Source of the DNA: a virus
Reading direction: 5' to 3' (one strand)
Virus record (IMG/VR): IMGVR_UViG_3300046000_006100
Coordinates: 1-22,032 of that record
DNA length: 22,032 nt
In this document: one piece after another, positions 14,586 to 22,032 of the stretch
Layout of the letters: each line of letters begins with the position of its first letter
How positions within the stretch are numbered: the stretch's first letter is position 1
Program-made: the position numbers and the translations under genes
Notes under the pieces: generated by a model
What the model saw: only the letters and a program-made list of their open reading frames with translations
Told to the model about the DNA's origin: nothing
The model's database searches: none

Positions 14586-17500
14586 ATGGAGAGTCCACTA
14601 TCATTTAATTCAAGTGAAAATTTTAGAAAAAAGCTTTTGGTGCGAAATCTTCCACCATATAAAGTTGATAATGCTTTTTCTAATGAAAGTAAACCTGGTT
14701 CGTCAGAATTTACTTTTAATGACTTCAGCACTGTAGACTCACCTAGCGTTGAACAAATTGGAGACAAACAAGAAAAATTATTATTACCCATAAATCAATA
14801 CGGACCACAAAAACCAAATAAAGATTATGGTAATACTGTAACAATAAATGATAACCAAAATTATAAGACAAACGAAGGTGAATATGGTTATCCTGATACT
14901 ATTGGAAGTGATTTAGAAACTATCGGTAATAATACTGAAAAACAAATTATTATAAAAAATGTTTATAGACCTGAAAACGGATTATCTGATTTTGGTTCTA
15001 CCGCATGGTACATAAACAATGATAAAGTAATCACAACTATCGGTGAAGGTGAATATACAGTACAAGACACAGTCGGAAGTAGTTTAGAAACTACAGCAAA
15101 CGCAGATAGACCAACATTAATTACTAATAATCAATATGGACCACAAACATTATCAAATGTTGAAGTTTCAATAAATAATAATTTTCAAACTAACGCTAAT
15201 GAAGGTGAATATGGTTTTCCTGATACGATTGATAGTCCATTAGAAATAAAGGGTGAAACCGATAGACCGGTATTAATTGCTATAAATCAATACGGACCTG
15301 AAAATTTACCAACAACTGAAGTATCAATAAACAACAATTTACAAACAAATTCAAACGAAGGTGAGTATGGTTATCCTGATACTGTAGATAGTGAATTACA
15401 AATTGTAGGTCAAGACACAAGAAAACCAAATTTTTTACAAAATCAATGGGGACCTGAACAAGGTCAAAGTGAAACCGAAGTTGAGCCTTATAGAAAATTA
15501 AAAAGTCTAACAATACCACAAGGTAACTATGATGTTACTGATTCGGACGGTTCTTTATTAGAATTAGTGGGTGGTGTTAAAGAAACTGAAGCGTATCTAT
15601 CTAATAGATATGCAACCGGAGAAGGATTTTATGACCCTACAGATTTTAAAACATTTCAATTAGCGGCATTACAATTACCATACGCTAATTCTGATAATAC
15701 GTTTATATTTTTACCATCAACTTACACTCCTTATAGTATTTTATTAGAGGATGACCCGTCAGGTTCTGAGGGTTCTTTGTCTGAGGATTCTGATTTAGCA
15801 ATGATTGGTGCTAAAAGTTTGAACAAAGAATTTAAACACAGAGTAGCTTTAGAACTTTACCAACAAACATTAGGTCAAGTAAATATATTTAATTCAAACG
15901 TAGACCCAGTTACGGGTGAAATTTCCGCAAAACCAAACACAGACCCTTTTGATGCGATTGGATTACTTACGGGGAACATTCCTATCGTATCAAGAGTTTA
16001 TAATATTACAACACCTGACTTCTTATTTGGTCAGGGAATTAATTTTGCAGCTAAGTTAGCGGGATTATATTCACCTTATTCTTATATACCTGGTGAGTAT
16101 TTTGATTATCCTGACCGTATAATTAACGGACCTTTTGTAAATCCTTTATCTTTAATAGGAGGTGCTATTGGTTCTTTATTCAGTGCATTACAAGGAGCAA
16201 ATCAATCATCTTCTGAGTTGATGTTAGAATATACATCAATTCCTACTAGAAAATTATTATATGACCAATTAAAATACAATCAGTATAGACCAAATTATAA
16301 AATCGGTACTAACCTAACTGCACCAAAAGGTGTATTTTATATTGGTGAAAGAAAAAATCATCTTGCAGAATTATTATCACCTGCCGCAGAACTACCTCAA
16401 AATAAAGATAGAACTGGTTCATCTATTGGACCTGTACAATCTTATTCAAATATGGGTAAACTTTATGAGACGGACCAACTTGATGGTACACTATTTGGTA
16501 TAAACAGTAGAAACTTTTATAGTGCTGGTAGCACAAAAGATGGGTGTATACTTATAGGTAGTAGTGTATTTGGTGGGTTTACATGGATTGGAAATAAGGA
16601 ATCAAATGATGTAAATAACCCTAAACCCGGCGCATTACAGGGGAGAGGTGGTGAACAATTTGAAGACACTAGTGAATTTAAGTTTGGACAACTTACTGAC
16701 TTTGGAAAAAGTGAGTCCACAAGATACAATTTTACACCAGGTTCAATCTTAGATGTAACACAAAAGTTAATAGATGCGGGACAAAGAAAGTCCGTTCAAA
16801 ACCCAAAAGAACACGTAGGTAATGCAATTAATCAAATTACCAAAGTATTCAATGATGGGTACCAAGAAATTACTAAGGGTTCTAAAACATTAAGATGGAC
16901 AACTAAAAACTCAACAGGTGGAGGACAAGTCCAAGGTTTAGAATATTGTAGAGTTTTCACAAAAGATAGACCATATTATACATTTGATGAGTTACAAAAA
17001 ACGGATGGTAATATTAGAAAGTTTACTTCATCAGTATTAGATAGTACGTATAACTTAAATATTGCACCTGTTGAAGGTAGTAGTTTGAGAGATGGAAGGG
17101 TTAAAAAATATATGTTCTCTCTTGAGAACTTAGCTTGGGGTAGTTCAAATAAAAAAGGTTACACTTATGATGATTTACCGGCATGTGAAAAAGGACCAAA
17201 TGGAGGTAGAATTATGTGGTTCCCCCCTTATGAGTTATCATTTGATGAAAGTATATCAACTCAATGGCAAGATAATAACTTTTTAGGTCGTACAGAACCA
17301 ATATATACATATACTAATACATCAAGAAAGGGTAACGTATCCTTTAAGATAATAGTTGACCACCCATCAATACTAAACTTATTGGTTGATGAGGAATTGA
17401 AAGATATCAGTGATAGTAACGAAATAACTCAAATTATTGATTCATTTTTTGCTGGATGTACTAAATATGATTTATGGGATTTAGTATCTAAGTTTCCTAA

Positions 17501-20500
17501 TTTTACACCAAGTGATATATTCCAAGCTCAAATTCTTACACAAGAAGATTTAGTAACGGTTGTAGAACAAAATAGTTATACCACAGTTCAACAAAATATA
17601 GATATCGGAGGTCAAACTGAAACAACTCCAAGGGCTTCAGATTGTGTTGTATTTCATTATGAAATTGGTTTAAATACCAATTTGGAGTATACCGCTTGTA
17701 GTGGTAACCAACAAATATTAACTTTAAGTGCTGGTGACAAGGGGGATATATGTGTTAAACGAGGAACCACACCAAATATAGTAACCCCCGACCCATCAAA
17801 TATTGTAACACCAACAGGACAAGATTGTGAACTTAATCCTGCTAGCGGACAGACACAAACAACACCTAATGAAACACCAAAACCCACAAATATTTCATTC
17901 CCTGATATTGGTTTTTACTTTGATAACGATTATCCAATAGGTAAAAATACTAGAGTGGATACTGTGGGGGACAACGAAGATTTTGAATTATGGTATAACA
18001 AATATATTAATTCTGAAAGTTGTTACTTAAATGGTGGTTGCGAAAACCAAGAATATCAAAAAGCATTAGATAAAATTATACAATATGGTGATGCACAAAA
18101 AACAGATGTTACAAATTTTGTTTTAGGTTTAGATAAGGCGGCACAAGACAAATATCTTGATAGTTTTATTGATACAAGAAAAAGTGAGATTTCTGAATTT
18201 TTCAAATTCGTCAAATCTGAATTTGATGAAGCTAAAAAGTTCATCGAGACTATAGGTCCATTAATGGCCGACGGAAATACAATTAAATTTAGTTTAGGGT
18301 CTAGTGCATCTGCGGTAAGTGATAATAGTTATAATTTACACCTTTCAAAAAGAAGATTAGACTCGGTTATTAAATGGGTTAAAAAACAATCTTATGATGG
18401 TGTTAAATTTGATAAATTTATAGAACAAGGAAAATTAGTTATCACATCTGCAACACCATCAGGTGAAGATGCAATTATTGATGATTTATATTATAAATCA
18501 ATTAACTGTAATAAACCATTTAAGACTAATAGTGCTGAGGGTACCGTTTCAGTAAACGCCATGGCATGTAGAAGAACTAAAATATTTAATGTTGAAGTAA
18601 CAAAAAATAATTCAGAAAATGAAAATGGTGAACAACAACCAAGTAATACACAAGTTAATCAAGAGACCGCAGGTCAAGACTTTACTATTATTGGTCAGAG
18701 TAATATAACACCAACCACCACCACTTCACAACAACCAAATACGTCCACAAACCCTTTTGTTAATCAACAACCTGATTCAGACCCTAATACTGTAACACCA
18801 CCAAACACTAGAGAACAAGTGGTAAATAGACAAGAAAGACAAACATATAAAGACTTAACTAAACGTTTGGCTAGAAAATTATTAACAGAATGTAACTATT
18901 TTGAATATTTGGAAAGAACAAATCCTATGATTTATGACGGAATAAAATCCAAAATAAAATATTTTCAACCCGCTTTCCACTCTATTACACCTGAAGGATT
19001 AAATTCCAGACTGGTTTTCCTACAACAATGTATGAGACCTGGTGATACAATACCTACCGTTTCTACAACAGGTCAAGGACAAGAACAATTAATATATAAT
19101 GATGTTTCAAATAGTGCGTTTGGGGCACCTCCTATCTGTGTTCTTAGAATTGGTGACTTTTTCAATACTAAAATAGCAATCGACCAAATATCATTAAAAT
19201 ATGATGACGGTAAATTTGATTTGAATCCTGAAGGTATCGGTATCCAACCTATGATAGCAACAGTAAGTATATCTTTTAGTTTCATTGGTGCTCATGGTTT
19301 AGCAGGACCTGTTGCTAAGTTACAAAATGCATTATCATTTAATTACTATGCTAATACTGAAATGTATGACGAACGTGCTGAATCCACAGAAACTTTAGAC
19401 CAATTAGAAACATACGATAGACAGATTTTAGACCAAGTAGAAGAACAAGTAGGTGTCGTAGACACCTCAGCTCCAAGACCTGAAATAAATAATGGAGGTG
19501 TTACTATCGGTAAAACTTTAACAAATGTATTAAACATAGATACATCCGTTACTACAGGTACAATTGAATATAAAGATATTTTTAGTAATTTAGTAGACGG
19601 TACAAAAAATTATGCAGATAAGGTAACAACAACTTTAGAAAAAATTAATGAAGAATTTTTATTTGGTGGGTTACAAATCTTTACTAAAGATAGAAAATAT
19701 ACTGAGGGTAACTTTAATTATTTAGGTGGTAATATGACGGATACTGCAACTATTTTTGGTTACTCAGACAAGATTCAAACAAAAATGGACAATTTAGCTA
19801 CAAAGGCTAAAACTGATGTTGATAATGGAATAACTCCACTACTTGTCGGTATTGGTAATGAGAATTTATCTGATGTAGAAATAAGAAAAGTTAAAAGACA
19901 AATTAAAAAAGACATTGATTCTAAAAAAGATAAAATGTTGAATTCACTACAAAACTATTCAAACGAGATAACAAATACAGAATTGAATTACATCAATTTG
20001 ATTGATAAAATAAATTATGTATCTAACAGTAATGATGGGTTTATAAAGAAAAATAATTCAACAATCATTTATAATTTATCTGGTACAACAGAAGTAACTC
20101 AACCAACACTAACAGGTGTGAATAATACTTTACAAGAATTGATTGAAGATTCACTTTTAATCAAAAACGATTTGAATGACGTGAATCAAAAGTTAATAGA
20201 GTTTAGTTTGATACCAACAGGTGACTATGATTATAGTGAAAACTATACACAGGATATGTATTTTAGTACACCACAACCACCAAATAAGGTTGTATATTTT
20301 ATGTTGTTTGGAAAAGAAATTATAGACGACCCAAATAAGTTTGCTGAAAACTTAATATTAAACGCAATACCTGATATTAGTGATGAATCAAAAACTAATT
20401 GGATGACTTGGCTCATGACTACACTTACAGGAAGTAATGGTCTTGTTGATATATACAAATCCTCAAAAACAACGGTTGACAAAAAAATATCCGATTATAG

Positions 20501-20681
20501 GGCAACTTTTTATAATCCATTATTTAATACTTACAAGACTTCACTTAAGGGTAAAGTAAGAAAAATGTGGTACGAATCACAATTAACACCAACAGAAAAA
20601 ACCATCGAAGACTTAAAAATTATTTATTCTAATAAAAGTCCAAAAGGGGATAAATTTAACTTACAAAAATCATTTAAGTAA
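14586..20681 (+). CDS. Giant multidomain baseplate/tail protein with OmpA-like domain
   Basis: A 2031-residue protein just after the tape measure, where T4 has gp48 and gp54. Visible parts, by residue: (1) about 45-330, six related repeats of 52-57 residues; (2) about 350-800, mixed region with hydrophobic runs; (3) 842-950, a segment resembling tube-initiator/baseplate proteins (IMWFPPYELSFDESISTQW, GRTEPIYTYTNTSR, FKIIVDHPSIL); (4) about 1023-1065, the cysteine module shared with the gp15-like protein; (5) a Thr/Pro linker; (6) 1225-1335, an OmpA-like peptidoglycan-binding domain (GSSAS, YNLHLSKRRLDSV, CRRTKIFNVEV); (7) a Thr/Gln/Pro linker; (8) about 1430-1600, a second baseplate-like block (APPICVLRIGDFF, LNPEGIGIQPMIATV, YYANTEMYDERAE); (9) a helical C-terminus. 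No enzymatic active site was recognised. It ends directly against the next ATG. Baseplate role is strong; exact T4 equivalence is not. Confidence 0.85.
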   Translation: MESPLSFNSSENFRKKLLVRNLPPYKVDNAFSNESKPGSSEFTFNDFSTVDSPSVEQIGDKQEKLLLPINQYGPQKPNKDYGNTVTINDNQNYKTNEGEYGYPDTIGSDLETIGNNTEKQIIIKNVYRPENGLSDFGSTAWYINNDKVITTIGEGEYTVQDTVGSSLETTANADRPTLITNNQYGPQTLSNVEVSINNNFQTNANEGEYGFPDTIDSPLEIKGETDRPVLIAINQYGPENLPTTEVSINNNLQTNSNEGEYGYPDTVDSELQIVGQDTRKPNFLQNQWGPEQGQSETEVEPYRKLKSLTIPQGNYDVTDSDGSLLELVGGVKETEAYLSNRYATGEGFYDPTDFKTFQLAALQLPYANSDNTFIFLPSTYTPYSILLEDDPSGSEGSLSEDSDLAMIGAKSLNKEFKHRVALELYQQTLGQVNIFNSNVDPVTGEISAKPNTDPFDAIGLLTGNIPIVSRVYNITTPDFLFGQGINFAAKLAGLYSPYSYIPGEYFDYPDRIINGPFVNPLSLIGGAIGSLFSALQGANQSSSELMLEYTSIPTRKLLYDQLKYNQYRPNYKIGTNLTAPKGVFYIGERKNHLAELLSPAAELPQNKDRTGSSIGPVQSYSNMGKLYETDQLDGTLFGINSRNFYSAGSTKDGCILIGSSVFGGFTWIGNKESNDVNNPKPGALQGRGGEQFEDTSEFKFGQLTDFGKSESTRYNFTPGSILDVTQKLIDAGQRKSVQNPKEHVGNAINQITKVFNDGYQEITKGSKTLRWTTKNSTGGGQVQGLEYCRVFTKDRPYYTFDELQKTDGNIRKFTSSVLDSTYNLNIAPVEGSSLRDGRVKKYMFSLENLAWGSSNKKGYTYDDLPACEKGPNGGRIMWFPPYELSFDESISTQWQDNNFLGRTEPIYTYTNTSRKGNVSFKIIVDHPSILNLLVDEELKDISDSNEITQIIDSFFAGCTKYDLWDLVSKFPNFTPSDIFQAQILTQEDLVTVVEQNSYTTVQQNIDIGGQTETTPRASDCVVFHYEIGLNTNLEYTACSGNQQILTLSAGDKGDICVKRGTTPNIVTPDPSNIVTPTGQDCELNPASGQTQTTPNETPKPTNISFPDIGFYFDNDYPIGKNTRVDTVGDNEDFELWYNKYINSESCYLNGGCENQEYQKALDKIIQYGDAQKTDVTNFVLGLDKAAQDKYLDSFIDTRKSEISEFFKFVKSEFDEAKKFIETIGPLMADGNTIKFSLGSSASAVSDNSYNLHLSKRRLDSVIKWVKKQSYDGVKFDKFIEQGKLVITSATPSGEDAIIDDLYYKSINCNKPFKTNSAEGTVSVNAMACRRTKIFNVEVTKNNSENENGEQQPSNTQVNQETAGQDFTIIGQSNITPTTTTSQQPNTSTNPFVNQQPDSDPNTVTPPNTREQVVNRQERQTYKDLTKRLARKLLTECNYFEYLERTNPMIYDGIKSKIKYFQPAFHSITPEGLNSRLVFLQQCMRPGDTIPTVSTTGQGQEQLIYNDVSNSAFGAPPICVLRIGDFFNTKIAIDQISLKYDDGKFDLNPEGIGIQPMIATVSISFSFIGAHGLAGPVAKLQNALSFNYYANTEMYDERAESTETLDQLETYDRQILDQVEEQVGVVDTSAPRPEINNGGVTIGKTLTNVLNIDTSVTTGTIEYKDIFSNLVDGTKNYADKVTTTLEKINEEFLFGGLQIFTKDRKYTEGNFNYLGGNMTDTATIFGYSDKIQTKMDNLATKAKTDVDNGITPLLVGIGNENLSDVEIRKVKRQIKKDIDSKKDKMLNSLQNYSNEITNTELNYINLIDKINYVSNSNDGFIKKNNSTIIYNLSGTTEVTQPTLTGVNNTLQELIEDSLLIKNDLNDVNQKLIEFSLIPTGDYDYSENYTQDMYFSTPQPPNKVVYFMLFGKEIIDDPNKFAENLILNAIPDISDESKTNWMTWLMTTLTGSNGLVDIYKSSKTTVDKKISDYRATFYNPLFNTYKTSLKGKVRKMWYESQLTPTEKTIEDLKIIYSNKSPKGDKFNLQKSFK
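14721..15575 (+). repeat. Six tandem protein-level repeats in the baseplate protein
   Basis: In-frame units of 52-57 codons start near 14721 (degenerate), 14874, 15045, 15201, 15357 and 15521 (degenerate). The consensus is EGEYGYPDTIxSxLExxG, then NQYGPE, then EVSINNNxQTN. The middle units (15201, 15357) are closest, exactly 156 bases apart. The DNA has diverged except in short blocks (GAAGGTGA-A/G-TATGG), so the repeats are old and held by selection on protein. Confidence 0.85.
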
Positions 20682-20998
20682 TGGACTATTATAATAGATA
20701 CAAAGATTTTTTAATAAACGGACAACAAACCGTAGTACCTTTTTTATCTATACCTTCGAGAGTTACAGACCAACAATATCTTTATCGAACAGGTAGAAGT
20801 AGATTGGATAAAATTAGTTTTGAAAAGTATGGTACACCATATTTTGGTTGGTTGATACTGGCTGCAAATGCATCTTTTGGTGGATTAGAACAAAATATAC
20901 CTGATGGTACTATTTTAATTATACCTTATCCTTTAACTGCGGCATTACAAGACTACAAATCTGCATTAGATACCTATATATTTTATTATGGCCGCTAG
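20681..20998 (+). CDS. Baseplate wedge protein, T4 gp53/LysM-like
   Basis: A 105-residue protein with a LysM-type fold pattern, as in T4 gp53 and tail protein X: TDQQYLYRTGRSRLDKISFEKYGTPYFGWLILAAN, followed by IPDGTILIIPYP. In LysM domains the Tyr-hydrophobic-basic start, 'IA.kyYG....W..I...N' helix pair and 'I.pGt.L.IP' end are diagnostic, and all three are present. gp53 links the wedges around the hub in the T4 baseplate. The start ATG shares its A with the last base of the giant gene's stop (TAATG), and the end overlaps the next gene by 11 bases, so it is within a coupled baseplate operon. It could act on peptidoglycan, but in this position a structural wedge role is more likely. Confidence 0.75.
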   Translation: MDYYNRYKDFLINGQQTVVPFLSIPSRVTDQQYLYRTGRSRLDKISFEKYGTPYFGWLILAANASFGGLEQNIPDGTILIIPYPLTAALQDYKSALDTYIFYYGR

Positions 20999-22032
20999 AC
21001 AAAAACAAAATAAAAAAATTTATATTGAAACTGATTATGATAACATCGTAGTTGTAAACCCAAATGAAGTTTATAATTCAGATGGAAAGAAACAGGAACG
21101 TCTTGTTGACCACGAAGAATTGGTCTATTATGCTAATTTAGAAACTTTTATAATCCCGAGAACAAAATTAGCAATCGGAGAAGGTTTTCCGACTATAGAA
21201 AATACAACAAGTATTGCAACTCTTTTTGGTGGTGATGATGCTTTGAAAGTTAATTTCTTAAAACCGAAAGGTAAAACTGAATTTGATACAAGTTGGTCAA
21301 AACAATTAACGGGTGAGGGTTCAAGAGATGGTTTAGGTATTAATCAAAGCGCAGAACGAGTTGCTTCTGTAGACGGTAGACAAGTATTTAGACGTTCAGT
21401 AAGGAACTACGAAGATACACAACTTTTAGGGATTAAATCAATTAGAGTGGCAATAAAGGCGTCAGGTGTTCCTGAAGTCAATATTGAAATGGTTGATATA
21501 CAAGGAAGGTCTTTATTCGAACAAGGAGAAAATTCTTTATATTCTGCTTTTTTTAATTTCCCTTATCCATTGTTTTATTTAACACTTAAAGGTTATTATG
21601 GTAAAGCAATTAGATATAGACTTTCTTTAATGTCTTTTAATGCCACTTTCGATGCTGACACAGGTAATTACAATATTTCATTAAAACTTGTTGGTAAGTT
21701 TACAGCATTACTTTTTGATACCCCTTTGTCTTACGCGGTAAATGCTCCTAAGATGTATAACACTCAAATAACGGTTACAGAACCTAATGGGAATAAAAGT
21801 TTTTTTAACACATATAAAGGAAGACAAAAGTTAAATGAGGTATATGACATATATGAAAGAAAGGGATTAATACCACCAAACTTTCCGAGATATTCCTTGG
21901 AAGAATTTAAATATAAGGTTGAAAAATTTACAACGGATTTTCAAAATGATTTAAAGGCAAAGACAGACTTTACAAAGTTAAATGATTTAGAAGACTTCTC
22001 AGAAAACTTAAAAAAACTTAATAAGGAAGTTT
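20988..22032 (+). CDS. Baseplate/tail structural protein, 3' truncated by window end
   Basis: An ATG at 20988 starts a frame open to the last base (348 codons and one further base), overlapping the gp53-like gene by 11 bases. The visible protein begins MAARQKQNKKIYIETDY and has no signal peptide. A block near residues 155-245 is likely a compact beta domain: FNFPYPLFYLTLKGYYG, AIRYRLSLMSFNATF, then NYNISLKLVGKFTALLFD. The last 50 residues seen are Lys/Glu/Phe-rich and helical (EEFKYKVEKFTTDFQND), a likely coiled coil. By position it is a baseplate wedge or hub component. I cannot match it to a named T4 protein. The GYYG-R-Y-R-L strand pattern is reminiscent of gp5/gp27-type hub barrels but does not decide it. 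Confidence 0.8.
   Translation, partial: MAARQKQNKKIYIETDYDNIVVVNPNEVYNSDGKKQERLVDHEELVYYANLETFIIPRTKLAIGEGFPTIENTTSIATLFGGDDALKVNFLKPKGKTEFDTSWSKQLTGEGSRDGLGINQSAERVASVDGRQVFRRSVRNYEDTQLLGIKSIRVAIKASGVPEVNIEMVDIQGRSLFEQGENSLYSAFFNFPYPLFYLTLKGYYGKAIRYRLSLMSFNATFDADTGNYNISLKLVGKFTALLFDTPLSYAVNAPKMYNTQITVTEPNGNKSFFNTYKGRQKLNEVYDIYERKGLIPPNFPRYSLEEFKYKVEKFTTDFQNDLKAKTDFTKLNDLEDFSENLKKLNKEV

Noticed and set aside
14564-14791. Minus-strand frame across the start of the giant baseplate gene
   Set aside because: Antisense shadow of a well supported gene, no domain and no initiation signal.
14874-15380. Repeats as a CRISPR array or DNA-level tandem repeat
   Set aside because: Units are 156-171 bases, in frame, diverged at DNA level and part of a long coding sequence.
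20681-20998. LysM-like protein as a cell-wall hydrolase or endolysin
   Set aside because: It has only the LysM-type fold, no catalytic domain, and sits in a coupled baseplate operon.

Overview
The window looks like part of the virion-structure region of a T4-like contractile-tailed phage (myovirus), or a contig of such a phage, with very AT-rich DNA. The tail sheath (gp18-like) and tail tube (gp19-like) are unmistakable. Around them lie counterparts of T4 gp13, gp14 and gp15 (neck and tail terminator), gp26 and a gp51-like peptide, a tape measure of nearly the length of T4 gp29, a giant baseplate protein, and a gp53/LysM-like wedge protein. Gene starts mostly lack a Shine-Dalgarno sequence and follow A/T-rich leaders. 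An OmpA-like peptidoglycan-binding domain sits in the baseplate. Both facts fit a Gram-negative, perhaps Bacteroidota, host, but the host cannot be fixed from this DNA.

Layout: (a) 1-404, end of an unidentified + strand gene. (b) 401-4760, a minus-strand block: a 110-aa protein, a gp13-like neck protein, a zincin-like/Mn-type superoxide dismutase fusion, and an SNF2-type helicase. (c) 4816-6562, + strand gp14-like and gp15-like proteins. (d) 6563-6724, a small minus-strand gene whose stop abuts the stop of the gp15-like gene. (e) 6849-11780, sheath, a 45-aa peptide, a HAD-fold phosphatase-like protein, and the tube; sheath and tube are each followed by a hairpin. (f) 11823-14547, gp26-like protein, 39-aa gp51-like peptide, tape measure. 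(g) 14586-22032, a 2031-aa baseplate protein, a gp53-like protein and a further tail protein cut by the window end.

How it fits together: the gp13/14/15 counterparts would close the head and cap the tail. Sheath and tube form the contractile machine around the tape measure, with gp26/gp51-like proteins assisting hub or tape assembly. The 2031-aa protein, the gp53-like protein and the last gene would build the baseplate. The helicase, SOD fusion and HAD protein are non-structural passengers inside this morphogenesis region.

The most notable items are the single-chain zincin-SOD fusion, a recurrent TATTTATA element just upstream of seven genes on their coding strands (one copy with a mismatch), the OmpA-like domain inside a baseplate protein, and a cysteine-bearing module shared by two otherwise unrelated tail proteins. 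No gene-free stretch exceeds about 125 bases. I saw no tRNA, rRNA, CRISPR array or insertion sequence. All identifications come from reading motifs and gene order, without a database search.
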